Shown: positions 33,085 to 44,421 of the stretch, piece after piece
Numbering within the stretch: the stretch's first letter is position 1
Layout: every line of letters begins with the position of its first letter
Origin: Knufia peltigerae
Lineage: Eukaryota; Ascomycota; Eurotiomycetes; Chaetothyriales; Trichomeriaceae
Reading direction: 5' to 3'
Assembly: GCA_030247855.1 (NCBI GenBank)
Contig: JAPDRN010000053.1
Location: forward strand, 124,001-188,000
Length of the DNA stretch: 64,000 nucleotides
Translations under genes and position numbers: made by a program
The notes under the pieces: generated by a model
The model's input: only the letters and a program-made list of their open reading frames with translations
Database searches by the model: none
What the model was told of the DNA's origin: nothing

Positions 33085-35738
33085 GTGCCAGTACTTGCTA
33101 CACCACACGCTGCGAATAGAGGGAAGGTAAAGGTCAGGTTTGTTGGGATTACCTCCTGGTATTCTAATTGGGATATCCCTTTTCATACTGGTGCAACTCG
33201 TTGTCCAGACTGTGGAAATGCCATCAAATCCTCCACCAAGAGAGGACTTCTTCAGCATCTCAAGGAAACCCATTCACCCATACCTCTGAACTTGCACTAT
33301 GACCGGGCGAGCAGTGTCAACTCGGAGGACGTGCTCAAAGATACTCGAAACGATACAGATGAGACACCTAAAGAAGCCGACGAATATCGCCTGCCAAAAG
33401 AGTTGAGCCGAATTGATGGCGAGGAAGAAGAAAACGAAGAAGAAGGAGAAGGAGAAGTTGCTCCAGAAGATGCCAGAAACGAGCCTAGAGTACCAGGCAG
33501 CAAAGACGACATCGCATCTTCTCATAGTAGGGGTCCATGCGACTCACGTCCGACAGCTCTGTCTTCTAGCAACCCAGAGGAGACCTGCGATGCCTTGGTA
33601 CAATGTATCCAACCATACTTTGCTGCCGAAGTGAGGTCTATCACCTGCAGGAGATATCAGTCCCAAGATCTCGAAGGAAAAAAGTATCGTGTCCATAAGC
33701 ATGTTTCAGTGGCTCAGAAGTCGGACTTGAGCAACATCGTGTATGCAGAACACAGCTCAGCCGGCTGGTTGTGCAGGGTGCCTCAGTGCGGAGCGGTATT
33801 CGAGTACGAATTCGCCATCGACCTACATCTCGAAGCACACGGTGGCCCAGAGCTCAAGTGGTACTGTGGTGATGTAAGTTGCCACGTGGACTCTGGAGAA
33901 TTCCGCGACTACAAAGATTGGGAGGGCTACATGGCTGTCGAGCATATGGATTCGACTTACAGCCGTGCGGCTGGACGCTGCGTTGGGCCCATGGATCCTT
34001 TGTATTCCATGCTTCGGACGCAATTGAACATCAAAGAGGTTGCAGAACATGACTTTAATTGCTCCTCCCAGATTGATGCTTCTGACAATCTTGTCGAGAT
34101 GCAGCATATTGAGCAAGAAGAAGACACTTCTCGGGATCCAAACTCCTGCGAAACTCCAGAGACAGAGATCGCTGATGGAAGCTCCAAAATGTTCTACATC
34201 TGTCCGTGGCCCGGCTGTGCTTACCGAATCAAGGCGTCACGATATACCAAAAGACATGTGGCTGTGCATGTCCTGACAGTGCATCTAGGATGTGTGTGGC
34301 AATGCCACGAGCAGGAGTGCTCATATGTGGGCTTTGTAACGCTGCGCCAGCTTGAACGTCATAGATTATAATGCCACGTTGGCAGTCCGCTCCAGTGTGG
34401 TCACAATGACTGCAGCCAAGTTTTCCCGAACATGACTTATCCCAGCAGAGGACATCTGACCTATGATGCTCTTCAAAAACATTATGAGTATCACTTGAAT
34501 TCGACGAGAGCTGACTCTGCCAACGCACATGATTCGGACGTAGATCCGAACGGTTCTACTGTTGCTTCTACCGCGGAGCTACAGCGTCCCAGCGATGCCG
34601 AGTACAAGCAAGCATACCGAGGGGGTTCTTCAAAGTACTTCACACCAGAGCGACGTCAAAACCGCCTCGAAGCAAATCTCAAATTCTACCAGCTGAAATT
34701 GTCAAATATCAAGGCTGATGGCGCAAAGACCTGTGCAGGCTTCTGGTTAAAAGGGCATCACTTTGAATGTGCGGATCAAGTCAGCCTGGGACTCGAGACA
34801 ACAATGATCGTCTTCGTGCCCTCGGCTGGACTGTTCACAGTGGTGGCCCACCTGCGATTACTGTGTCCACGTCATGTCTCTGATCTCGCGGCCTCTTGCA
34901 CGGTTGCCGGATCCGTTCAATTTTGGCCCGAAGACTTTCACCACTGGACGTAAACGACTGGGTATCGGACGAAACGTGATTGATCATCAGTCATTCTTTC
35001 AGGTTGTCAAGGGCTCAATTTACCCCTTGAAGCGATTCGGTACAGAGAATCAAAGGACAAGTCGCCCAAGGACGTTTTCATCGTTGATTTTGAAACCGTA
35101 CGTCGCACGCGAAGACGCTTACCTCGAAGACTACCTGAAGTTGCCTTTCTCGACGGGAACGGTCAAGTGATTGTCGACTGCGTAATCAACAACGAAGGTG
35201 TCACAAACAAGCAGTTCGAGAAGATGCTGAGAAAAGACGGGTTTGCTTCTGAAGTGTTTGGCCGAGTACGCCTATTTCTAGGTGAAGTAGACTAGCCGTT
35301 TCCACCTGTTGCCAAAACCCCTCAAGAGATCATGCAGATACTGCTAAAGGCAGGTCTCAATCCTGAATCCTTCTGGGTTGAGCATTCAACCTCTTGGTTT
35401 GATCGTCATTGTATGGAGGTGTTATTGGCAGATGCCGGAATGTCCCTGAAGAGCATGGTCCCACCTCTCGAGAAGTGCTGGTCTGTGACTAGGGAGTTCA
35501 TGCGGTTTATGCCTGGTCAGTACCAAGAGAAAGCATTCATGGATGCACAGAACTTACTAACGGATTCCCAGGGTTGGCTTCATACAAATTGGGCAAGGTC
35601 GCGAGGATTTTGAATCCCGACGACCCAAATCTGAACAACCTTCATCACGCAAGGCCGGATTCCGAGGTACTCTACAAGATGCTGGGTTCTTGGGTGGAAC
35701 TACATGGACGAGTGACGGAGTTAGAGTCTGAAGACTAG
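33085..35738 (+). pseudogene. Interrupted C2H2 zinc-finger / DEDD exonuclease-like gene
   Basis: A plus-strand frame with no ATG at its 5' end carries C2H2 fingers: CPDCGNAIKSSTKRGLLQH-LKETH, CRVPQCGAVFEYEFAIDLHL-EAH and CPWPGCAYRIKASRYTKRHV-AVH. A fourth runs into TAA 34369-34371. Finger-like sequence continues in the same frame beyond it (CHVGSPLQCGHNDCSQVF) to TAA 34951-34953. From about 35040, still in that frame, comes VFIVDFETVRR, an exonuclease I motif (DxE), then LPEVAFLDGNGQVIVDCVIN. TAG 35293-35295 interrupts before PFPPVAKTPQEIM. A normal intron remains at 35516-35571 (GTCAGT...TACTAAC...CCCAG), leading to ASYKLGKVARILNPDD and a natural stop at 35736. Domain order and one intact intron imply recent inactivation. 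Confidence 0.6.
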
Positions 35739-36308
35739 TCTAGTGAAACAGGTAGGGGACAGGATTGTGCGAGGCTACACCATGTCACAGCAACTTGATC
35801 AAATTGTGCATCATTCCAGGAGTCCGCTCGAGAAGGAGCTCTTTGAAGAATTGCCCACATGGCCAGACTGTACGCACGGTAGAAGAAGCGAGGGGCGTCG
35901 TATTGGTGCCCAACAGGGACGAAAAAGTGTACTGTGAATTGGGAACTTCAAATCAAATTGGGCTTGTGTTTGGTGTTATTTTCCCATCTTCTCATAGTGT
36001 CGCCAGAAAAGTCTGTCTCTCTGCAAAGTTTCCATGCTCTCCGCCATCTGCTAGGAACGGCTGACCGAGCTCAGAGGATTGTGGAAAAGAATGCTCTTGA
36101 CAAGTCGTGAAAACTGGCTTCTTGTTGGAAAAGTCGAGTGGCCTGTAACTGTAATATTTTGATTGGACGAGGCAGACACGATTCAACAATATTTACTCGT
36201 ACTATTAAATAGTGGACCAAGCATTTTCCCCTCCAGCCATAACAGGATCGCACAAGACTTTGACAGGAGTAGTTGGCCCATTATCCGAATGAGGATCACT
36301 TACCAGGC
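35739..36308. other. Intergenic
   Basis: Between the interrupted exonuclease-like gene and TRM44. No gene or RNA seen. Confidence 0.4.
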
Positions 36309-38198
36309 ATGAGTCTGTCCCTCCTTCGGTCGACCTCCGAGGCATGGCAGACTCATCAGGACTTTCGACAAGATTGTCCCTGGCTGACGGAAGCAAAATT
36401 CACCGAAATCACGAATGTTCTTTTGGAAAATCCGAACCTCAACTCGACCCACCTATTTCGGGCCGACATCTTGCATGACAGCGCAAAGATCTTGAAGACG
36501 ATCTCAGAAAAGGAGAACCAATGCAAGTATCCGGCAGAAAATGACGATGGAGTGCAGAGCAAAGGCTATCAGGAGGCCGACGGGCGCTCCAAGGCCCCGC
36601 GACTCGAAGGCGCAATCCTCGTGAGACAGGTTCACAGGAGACTTGTTCCTCGCAACCCTCGGCTGGACCGTCCACTGGAACAGTGGTGTTTTGTGTACGA
36701 GCTGTCGAAGAAGACGACTTGTGCCGATGCCGCCGGCGGTCGTGTGGTGATATACGCTCCGGACGTCGACAGCGAGACTGACATGCCCTGGTACCATCCT
36801 ACGGTCAAATCACTGGCGTATGTGTTTGAACAAGCGACCGACACGACGGCTACACTCTCAGTACACTATCTTCCATTTACTACTCAATCGGTCGATCAGT
36901 CGTCCACTGGTAGGCTCCATCGAACCATGATCTCGCTCCTCAAGACCTTCCTCAGACTGTCAAAGAACAACAGCAACCGGAAGCCCCAAAGTCCAGAGCC
37001 CAAGCACAATGGAGACGGCCACCAAAACAGCAGCCATGTCACCACGGCAGCCAGTCTCTCTACCGCACCGTCGGCCATCAAAGACACGATCCTCCCTCAA
37101 CACATTGTCCAAAATACGTACAGTCGGTTGAAGCAACAGTACGCCCCGGACCTCATGTCTCGGTGGGTCGAAAAGACGGAGCCGTCCAAGCACGTCTTTG
37201 AAGACCTGTCCATCGCGGCCTTTGTAATCGAGCTCTGGAAGCAAATGTACTCGCCAGGGACGTTCCCCGGTTTCGTCGACGTGGCCTGCGGCAACGGCGT
37301 CCTTACTTACGTGCTCATCAAGGAAGGGTACAACGGCCACGGTTTCGACGCTAGGCGCCGCCGCACATGGGATGCTCTCGAAATGAACCAACATCTACAC
37401 GAGATGATATGCGTGCCCAAGCCATTCCTCGACGCGGTCACGCAGGGTGTCATCATTGACGATTTACTTCCCAACGCCAACCTTCAAGATGGTATCTTCA
37501 AGCCAGGAACGTTCATCATTTCGAACCACGCAGACGAACTCACACCCTGGACGCCGATCCTCGCGGCTCTCTCCAGCCCCAAAAATCCACTACCATTCCT
37601 GGCGATCCCGTGCTGTTCTCACGCTCTGAGTGGTGCCAAACATCGCTACTTGCCCAAGGACATCAATCGAACACACCCGCCTTCTTCTTCTTCTTCTTCT
37701 TCTGCCAGCGCCAACGACAAAGTGGAGCAACCTGCTTCGGGAGACCTCAGGGCTCTTCGGGTGGCCAAGACCAAAGCAGCAACCCACAACGATGACAAGT
37801 CCATGTACGCGTGCCTGACGCGCAAGGTGGTTGCCCTGGCCGATGAAATCGGCATCGACGTCGAGTTGACGCTCATGCGGATTCCGAGCACGAGAAACAT
37901 TGGAATCGTGGGGAATAGAAAGAAAGCTACTGCGCGTGGTGGCAGCAGACACGATTTGAAATCTCAGATGGAGGACATGTCTGTTGAAGATAATGACGAC
38001 AAGGAAAACGAAAGCAATGACAGCAACGACTTGGTTGACAAAATTCAGGAACTGGTTCGGCGTGAATGTACAATCTCTGGAGGCGTACACGAAGCGGCTA
38101 CGACCTGGATCCAACGAGCACAAAACCTCCAGACAGGAACAGGACGAGGCAAGTTGAATCTCGGTCGCAGACCTGAATCACAATACGGTGGAGATTGA
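36309..38198 (+). CDS. TRM44: tRNA (uracil-2'-O-)-methyltransferase, TRM44-like
   Basis: Intronless, 629 residues from ATG 36309 (MSLSLLRSTSEAWQ). The open frame runs 12 codons further upstream but without an ATG. TRM44 makes 2'-O-methyluridine at position 44 of tRNA-Ser in the cytosol. The family N-terminus NPNLNSTHLFRADIL is present. The SAM-binding core is FVDVACGNGVLTYVLIKEGY with GHGFDARRRRTWDAL after it, and FLAIPCCSHALSGAKHRYLP is the conserved cysteine-containing block near the active site. RLKQQYAPDLMSRWVEKTEP leads into the catalytic domain. A Ser run (CTT/TCT repeat, about 37682-37704) sits in an insert after KDINRTHPP. It converges on COG3 with 72 bp between stops. Confidence 0.92.
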   Translation: MSLSLLRSTSEAWQTHQDFRQDCPWLTEAKFTEITNVLLENPNLNSTHLFRADILHDSAKILKTISEKENQCKYPAENDDGVQSKGYQEADGRSKAPRLEGAILVRQVHRRLVPRNPRLDRPLEQWCFVYELSKKTTCADAAGGRVVIYAPDVDSETDMPWYHPTVKSLAYVFEQATDTTATLSVHYLPFTTQSVDQSSTGRLHRTMISLLKTFLRLSKNNSNRKPQSPEPKHNGDGHQNSSHVTTAASLSTAPSAIKDTILPQHIVQNTYSRLKQQYAPDLMSRWVEKTEPSKHVFEDLSIAAFVIELWKQMYSPGTFPGFVDVACGNGVLTYVLIKEGYNGHGFDARRRRTWDALEMNQHLHEMICVPKPFLDAVTQGVIIDDLLPNANLQDGIFKPGTFIISNHADELTPWTPILAALSSPKNPLPFLAIPCCSHALSGAKHRYLPKDINRTHPPSSSSSSSASANDKVEQPASGDLRALRVAKTKAATHNDDKSMYACLTRKVVALADEIGIDVELTLMRIPSTRNIGIVGNRKKATARGGSRHDLKSQMEDMSVEDNDDKENESNDSNDLVDKIQELVRRECTISGGVHEAATTWIQRAQNLQTGTGRGKLNLGRRPESQYGGD

Positions 38199-38270
38199 AA
38201 ACGACAACAGCGTTATGCCACTTTTTGGCTCTCATCATGTCATTGGCACCATTCCATGCGGGAAACAAAG

Positions 38271-40629
38271 CTAAAGACTACCACTTCTCGACAAACTCCT
38301 ACTTCCAGGATGACTCGTTCCATCATCTTCGACATTCGGTAGGGCAACATTAAACATACCCTCTGCCCACTCGGCGAACGCATCGATATCCCAAACCGCG
38401 CTCTCTGGACCTTTGCCCTTTCTCGAGATCGGGCCGGCGCCGTTCATTTTCCCGCCTCCACTACTCAAACGATTCACGTATCCATCGAAGAATGTCTCGT
38501 ATATCTGGACTACTTGATCTTCCACCGCGGCCACCAGTGTCTCTCGAGTCCGCATGTCGTCGAGGTACTGTTCTAGCTTCGCCCTGAGAATGGGTATCTC
38601 CTTCTCAACACGTTTCCTGGTCGACGAGACCGCATTCTCGAGCGCATTGTTCTTATTGCTGACTTTGTCGACATCTCGTGGCAGATCCTTTGTCATGTCA
38701 CTCGCAAACCCGGCCGTGAAGTCGTTGATCACCGTCCTCAACCTCCCATCCAATTCGACTTTTGCGTCGAGCATGTTCTCGACAACCCGCGGTATTAACC
38801 CACCGCTGCTGAACAAACGCATCCAGCTTCGCGGGTTGAAAAGGCCACCTCGTTCACGGAGTTCCCAAAAGGTGCTGGCCACGCCGGAAAAGTCGAAACT
38901 CACGTCTGGCGTGACAAACTCAATGTCAAAGGCGACGATTTGCGACTTGAGGAGGAGCAAGTGACGCAGCAGGAAAAGCTGACCATCGGCAGGGCTGGAT
39001 TTCGAGCTGATCTGGACGGATGCCGAGTGTAGTGATACAGTGGTTTGATGGACAATCTGGTGAGCCAGATCGTCAAAGACGGAGGAGTTGACCAATCTGT
39101 AGATTCGATGTAGCAGGCGGATCGCTTTCGAAAGAGTTGGGTAGCAATTTCGCAGTTCCGCGCGGCGAGACGCAAAGGTCCAAGAGAAAGCGCCTTCTTC
39201 GCCCGAGTCTTCGTCTACAATCTCAGGCGATTTGAGTAACGGTGTTGTGGGTTCACGGGATTTGCGACGACCTGACAAAGGGGTCGTGGTTGTTGGAGGA
39301 GCGGACGTTCGCCGAGGGTAATCCAGGTCTTCAGGATGGGGTTTGAACAATTCGATTTCGTCGCGGAGAAGGGCCTGGGCACGGAACACGAGGCGTGTCT
39401 GCGCATCCTCGAGGGCTGGTTGAATGAGCATGGAAAAGTCGAGCTGGTTGAGATCCGCGGGGCCATCTTCTTCTTCGTCATGCAAGTAACGCGTCTGTAG
39501 AAGGGTGACGAGTGAGCAAAGCTTGGACAATTTGTTCTCGTGAATGATTCGTGGCCGGAGATGATCGTATAGCGGCTCGCAGATGGACTCGAGAAAGTCG
39601 TACAGTCTACGATAACCGTGAAACCACTCCGACCAGAGCTCGAACTCGTCAAGACAGATGCCGCGAATGTAGCTTATGCTCGCCCGGGCGAATTGGACCA
39701 GATCTTTCGAGCTCGGCGCCTGGCCTACCTCGGTCAGGCGTTTTTGGACGAGTGGCAGTATCAGCCGTGCTCGACAGGCGGCAAAGCTCGAATGCAGTTC
39801 GTTCATCAGACTCTGATACTCCCCTTCCGTGCCGGCTTCTGCGTCCGCGGGAGGAACCGCTCGCTTCTGGATTTCCAAACCCAACTCCTTCATCTCCGCC
39901 GAGCCGACGCGAAACTTGGCGTACAGAAGAGCAGACATGGTGGTGTCGTTGAGCTGTTTCGCCGCGATCCTGCCAGCGACTTCGGTGGTGGTTTCCCGCA
40001 CGCCGGCCATGAACGTGTTCCGCACCAGCGTGAGTGCTCTCGTGAGCAAGAGCCTGTATCGGGACCTATAGGTTTCGGCTTCCTTGTGGCCCGGATGGGT
40101 CTGCATGTAGTCTATGCACTCATCCAGCGTGATCAACATGTCCGAAAAGTCCTTGCTCCTAACAAAGGCACCTGCACCGGGCGCGTTCAGTCGCCGTGTA
40201 ATCTTCTCCAGGGGCTCATAGTAACGCAGGTTGTCCGCGATCTCCTGTGCGATCGTGTCGTTTCTGCGCTGCTCTTCGAGGATATTGGCCGACTGTTTCT
40301 GGAAGGCTTTGGTCTGCGCGTCGATTGCCTTGAAGGAGGCCGAAATCTCGGACAGTTCGTCGAGCGTCGCGGCCGTGTCGGCGAGGAGGGTGTCGAGGTG
40401 ACTTCTTGCGGCGTCCAACTGATCGAGATATTGTCTGCTTTGCGCTTAGTGATGAATACAGAATAAATTCTTTGCGATGAACATACTGGTACTCATCGAG
40501 ACTGGCGTCTAATAACAAGTCATCTATGTCTCCGGCCAACCTGAACAGATCAAGGTCTGTGTCTGCATCGCGAAGTTGTGCTAGGGTGGCATCTTCTTCG
40601 TTGTCCGCAACATTGTCTGCGGCGGACAT
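38271..40629 (-). CDS. COG3: Conserved oligomeric Golgi complex subunit 3
   Basis: Two exons (40629-40487 and 40434-38271), joined across GTATGT...AAAGCAG (DEYQ/QYLDQLDAAR), give 768 residues. COG3 (Sec34) is a subunit of the COG tethering complex, which captures retrograde vesicles at the Golgi. The N-terminal coiled coil (SHLDTLLADTAATLDELSEI, TKAFQKQSANILEEQ) and the following YYEPLEKITRRLNAPG...SKDFSDMLITLDECIDYM block are the most conserved part of the family. The C-terminal half is helical, with an FDLLLLKSQIVAFDIEFV-like stretch. Length fits the family. The start lies 383 bp from the divergent FMP25-like gene. Confidence 0.93.
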
Positions 40630-41012
40630 GGTTCACGACAGACTGGCTCTGTCTTTTGTTGTTTGATTGCTCATGAGAAAACCCATCAACACCTTTTCAT
40701 TGCCATCCAGCTATTAATACAGTCGGCAAAAACACTGAGCCAGCACAAATGGTGGGCATCAAATGTCAAATGACTTGATTGGGAATGGGCTGCGGTGGCT
40801 TGTAAATTGTTCTTGTCCACTGAAAAAGCACCCGGTGAACCTCCGCAGCCTCGGAGTCGATCATAGTGAAATAAGCACGACATGACGTCCTCGATTTCCG
40901 AATACGAAGTGTGACATTCATGTACGGAGAGTACTACTTATCTTCTTCACAAATGATCTTGAGGTGATGACTTGGACCATTCCCGAACCCCTTGAATAAT
41001 GAGACCGTGGCC
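40630..41012. promoter_or_regulatory. Shared divergent promoter, COG3 / FMP25-like
   Basis: 383 bp separate the start codons of two divergently transcribed housekeeping genes, so both promoters must lie here. A near-copy of the recurring motif (TACGGAGAG) is at about 40923. No core element stands out by eye. Confidence 0.5.
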
Positions 41013-42800
41013 ATGGCCTTGACAAAGCTCAATACAAATGCTGCGCGCAGTCTAGTACGTTCTCAACGATCAGGACTCACTCAAGGTCGGTCGCGTGTAC
41101 AGCTATACAATTCCCGACGCCATATCCACAATGCCTCTGCCCATCATTCTGCCCATCATCAAGCATGGAAAAGGCCATCTACGGCAATATTCGCTGTCGT
41201 GGCATCTATCGCTGTAGTATACAGCGCTTCACAGCCCAACCATGTCCAAGCCGAAGCCCCGGCACAGGAACCCCCAGAACTGGTGATCGAAAAGTCAAAG
41301 AAGAAGAAGGGCGCATCCAAAGAGGAAATCCGAGACTTGATAAGCTCGCAACATTTACAAGTCAAGAAGAGTTGGGAGAACCCCGGAGTCTATGCTTGGG
41401 GTTCAAATACCGGCAAGGTCGTCGCACCAGACTCGGACGAAGCATACGTCAAAACTCCACGCAGGATACCTTACTTCGATGATGTCCTATTGCGGGACCT
41501 CAAACTGGATCGGAACTTCGGTGCAGCTGTTCTTGAGAACGGAGATCTCGTGCAGTGGGGTAAAGGATACTCAGAGGATACAGTCCAGCCCACAGTCACG
41601 CTGAAGGGCAAGAACCTCAGTTCTATTGTGTTGTCAAGAGATCGAATTATCGGACTCGGCAAGAATGGCACGGTCTATTCTGTTCCTGTCTCAAAACTAG
41701 ACCAAGAGTCCGGGAAGAAAATGAGTGAGAGCTCATGGATACCGTTCTGGTCGAGCACATCCGACGTCGCGTACAGGAAATTGGCGCCCAAAGGCCTCGG
41801 TGCACGTGAAAAGGTCACTGCCATTTCCGGCGGCCTCGAGCATGTCCTCTTGCTCACAAACTCCGGTCGTGTCTTTTCAGCCGCGTCTGGTACCGAAGAC
41901 TTTCCTAATCGTGGTCAGCTTGGGGTGCCGGGGGTGACTTGGCTCACACGACCCGAAGGCCCTTATGATATGTGCCACGAGTTAACGACGCTCAAGGGCT
42001 TTGATATCGCAAAGATGGCCTCGGGTGACACGCACTCACTTGTCCTTGACAAAGAAGGCCGTGTCTTTGCGTTTGGTGACAATTCTTCTGGACAATTGGG
42101 CTTCGACTACAACGCGGAGGCCCCTTATGTCGACACCCCCTCCCTCTTACCAATCTCCAAGTACTACCAAGGCACGAATCAAGTCCCAAAAGTGACGTCC
42201 ATCTCGGCAGGTGGACAGAACAGCTTCTTCACCGTCGACGCAACCCGTGTGGTCGGCCCGTCCGAGGAGCCTAGTGAAATCCGCACACTGGGCCGCGTCA
42301 CAAGCGACACATGGTCTTGTGGCACGGGCATCAGAGGCGCACTGGGCAATGGCCGATGGACGCACATTCAAGACGGGTTGACCAAGATACCCGCGCTGAG
42401 TGGCCTCTTTGAATACGATGAACGTAAAAAGTCCGTGATCCCTATTCGGATGGCTCAGATAAGTGTTGGAGCGACGCATGTCTCGGCGGTCATGGACAAC
42501 GTGACGTACCTCGACGCCAGTGAGAAAAGCAGTGAGAACGACACGAACTGGGGCGCCGACGTGCTGTGGTGGGGTGGCAACGAGTTCTACCAACTCGGCA
42601 CGGGCAAGAGGAACAACGTCCCCAACCCGATGTACATCAAGCCACTAGACGCCGCCGCAGAGGCTGAAGCCGGGCGCAAGGAAGAGCACCGGTTTCATCT
42701 CACGCCGAAACATACTGTCAAGGTCAAGGGGCGAAAAGTACAACTGGAACAGCGTGTTGAATGTGGGAGGAATGTTACCGCCGTTTACAGCGGTGTATGA
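41013..42800 (+). CDS. FMP25: Mitochondrial RCC1-repeat protein, FMP25-like
   Basis: Intronless, 595 residues from ATG 41013 (MALTKLNTNAARSLVRSQRS). The N-terminus is Arg-rich and without acids, as in a mitochondrial presequence. It is followed by one membrane segment (STAIFAVVASIAVVYSA). RCC1-type beta-propeller repeats follow: PGVYAWGSNTGKVVAPDS, NGDLVQWGKGYSED, GRVFSAASGTEDFPNRGQLG, GRVFAFGDNSSGQLGFDY and DVLWWGGNEFYQLGTGKR. RIPYFDDVLLRDLKLDRNFG is typical of fungal Fmp25. In yeast the protein is an inner-membrane factor linked to complex III assembly; that role here is inferred by homology. Confidence 0.85.
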   Translation: MALTKLNTNAARSLVRSQRSGLTQGRSRVQLYNSRRHIHNASAHHSAHHQAWKRPSTAIFAVVASIAVVYSASQPNHVQAEAPAQEPPELVIEKSKKKKGASKEEIRDLISSQHLQVKKSWENPGVYAWGSNTGKVVAPDSDEAYVKTPRRIPYFDDVLLRDLKLDRNFGAAVLENGDLVQWGKGYSEDTVQPTVTLKGKNLSSIVLSRDRIIGLGKNGTVYSVPVSKLDQESGKKMSESSWIPFWSSTSDVAYRKLAPKGLGAREKVTAISGGLEHVLLLTNSGRVFSAASGTEDFPNRGQLGVPGVTWLTRPEGPYDMCHELTTLKGFDIAKMASGDTHSLVLDKEGRVFAFGDNSSGQLGFDYNAEAPYVDTPSLLPISKYYQGTNQVPKVTSISAGGQNSFFTVDATRVVGPSEEPSEIRTLGRVTSDTWSCGTGIRGALGNGRWTHIQDGLTKIPALSGLFEYDERKKSVIPIRMAQISVGATHVSAVMDNVTYLDASEKSSENDTNWGADVLWWGGNEFYQLGTGKRNNVPNPMYIKPLDAAAEAEAGRKEEHRFHLTPKHTVKVKGRKVQLEQRVECGRNVTAVYSGV

Positions 42801-43446
42801 GTTGACGGCGGACCGACAGCATTTCTGTTCTCGCCGTGCATGTTAGTCTTAAGTTTCAGCAGGCAAGCCACCTCGTTCAGGAGGTGTTGTGACTTTTTCT
42901 ATGTTACTGCAAAGCATTCTGTCCTGGAACTTTTCTTGACTTGACATTGGAAGCCACATTGCAGCGTAATATCAACAGGTCAATGCTCTTCGCTTCCCTG
43001 TACTATATACCAATATGAATTCTTCCTTCACGCGTCGACGTATTTGGATTTCATTTCTCCCCGAGGCTGTGATTTTCAAAGACATGCAGCGAGCAGTCAT
43101 CGGACGGTCACTCGAAAAGTGTCGTCCTGGGATAGTTAGGCCTACGTTGAACACCGAAACTAAGGCTGAAATTGAAAGTCATAATGTACATCATTTCCTT
43201 CGTTCTGTGAGCATGAATAGAACCATGCCAGTCTAATGGTATGACAACTATCGAATGGCTGACTGTGGTCATCCGACGCTGGGTTCAATGCTCATCTTCA
43301 AAAAACAATAACGACTCATCGAGGAAGGGAAAAAAATCATTACTTTGTCTTCTTGTTTCATCCAGTGCCATGTTTACATCAAATCCATCAAGTCAGCTTT
43401 GTTCGACTCCAGACGCCTTGCTGAGATTCAAGAAACAACATCGGGT
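42801..43446. other. Intergenic, 3' to 3' between FMP25-like and ASF1
   Basis: Convergent 3' regions. No gene, RNA or repeat seen; open frames have poor composition. Confidence 0.4.
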
Positions 43447-44421
43447 CTAATGAACCATGACTTCAGGGTGAGAGTCGGCCGACTTCTGTTCACCGTTTGT
43501 GTCGTTGGCAGCAGGGGCCTTATCCTCACCGTCAGCCATTTCCGTGTCTTCGGCCTCGGCGCCTTCCTCGTCTTCCTCGTCGTCCTCGGATTCGCTGCTC
43601 TCTTCTTCGAGATCCTCGCTGCCGGCTTCGCTCTCCTCGTCTTCTTCCTTTTCTTTCGTCTCGACCGTCTCTTGATCACCGTCTTTTTGTTTGTCTTGTG
43701 CGGCGGTCTCAGTCTCCTCGAGCTCTTTCTCTAGTGCGGCTTGCATCTCCGCCTCTTCTGCACCGTACGCTGTTCCATCGTCGTCGAGGGTGTCGGCCTC
43801 GGGTTGATCTGGTGGGTATTCAGCAGGTGCTGATTCTTCAGAATCCCTAAAAGAAAAGTTGTGTTAGTTCGGGGGGGAATTGAGTTGGGTCTCAATATGG
43901 TCCTCACCATTTGATCGCGAATCGAGTCACTCTAGGTTTCTCCGCCAAAATGTTCCGTCGCACACGCTCTATGATGGGCTTCGCGGGCGGGTCGTTGTTC
44001 AACTCTTCACTGTCGTACTCGTTGTTGACGTAGTAGCCAACACGGACAAACTCTCGACCATCGTAGGAGCAGGTGAGAAGAATGACTGTGACACCAATAA
44101 TTTCTGACGAGGGTAGACGTGTGAGATTTGGTGGATCGGCTTCGAAGATGAACTTGTTCACGCCGATGGGGATTGGTCCAACGAGAAGTGAATCGAGTTC
44201 TTGATCATGTTCTGCAGATGTTGCAGAGCCGACATAGGTGAGTTTCCATTCTAGATCTGAGTCGCTAGGGTCAGTGATTGTGTGCTTCAGGGTCGTCATG
44301 AAGAGTCTGTACCTTCTCGAAGTTGCTCAAGGCACTCAAATGTGATCTCGAATTCATATGGAGCGGTAAACGGTGCAGGGTTATTCATGATCTTGACGCC
44401 CAAAAGCGAGACCACAGACAT
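43447..44421 (-). CDS. ASF1: Histone chaperone ASF1
   Basis: Three exons (44421-44313, 44256-43908, 43846-43447) give 285 residues. Asf1 binds the H3-H4 dimer and hands it to CAF-1 or HIR during replication-coupled and replication-independent nucleosome assembly. The start MSVVSLLGVKIMNNPAPF and the core (EITFECLEQLRE/DLEWKLTYVGS, DQELDSLLVGPIPIGVNKF, EIIGVTVILLTCSYDGREFV, RVGYYVNNEY, ILAEKPRVTRFAIKW) are almost invariant. The C-terminal 120 residues are a long acidic Glu/Asp tail typical of fungal Asf1. Introns are GTACAG...CTCAG and GTGAGG...TTTTAG. The gene is divergent from RNA14. Confidence 0.97.

Noticed and set aside
33085..33087. Start codon for the zinc-finger frame
   Set aside because: It is GTG right after a stop codon. 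No ATG begins this frame, so a spliced or lost 5' exon is more likely.
36273..36308. Upstream start for TRM44 (AHYPNEDHLPG)
   Set aside because: The first codon there is TTG, not ATG; ATG 36309 is the first good start.
39618..40466. 282-codon plus-strand frame opposite COG3
   Set aside because: Antisense shadow of a conserved coding exon with no domain of its own.
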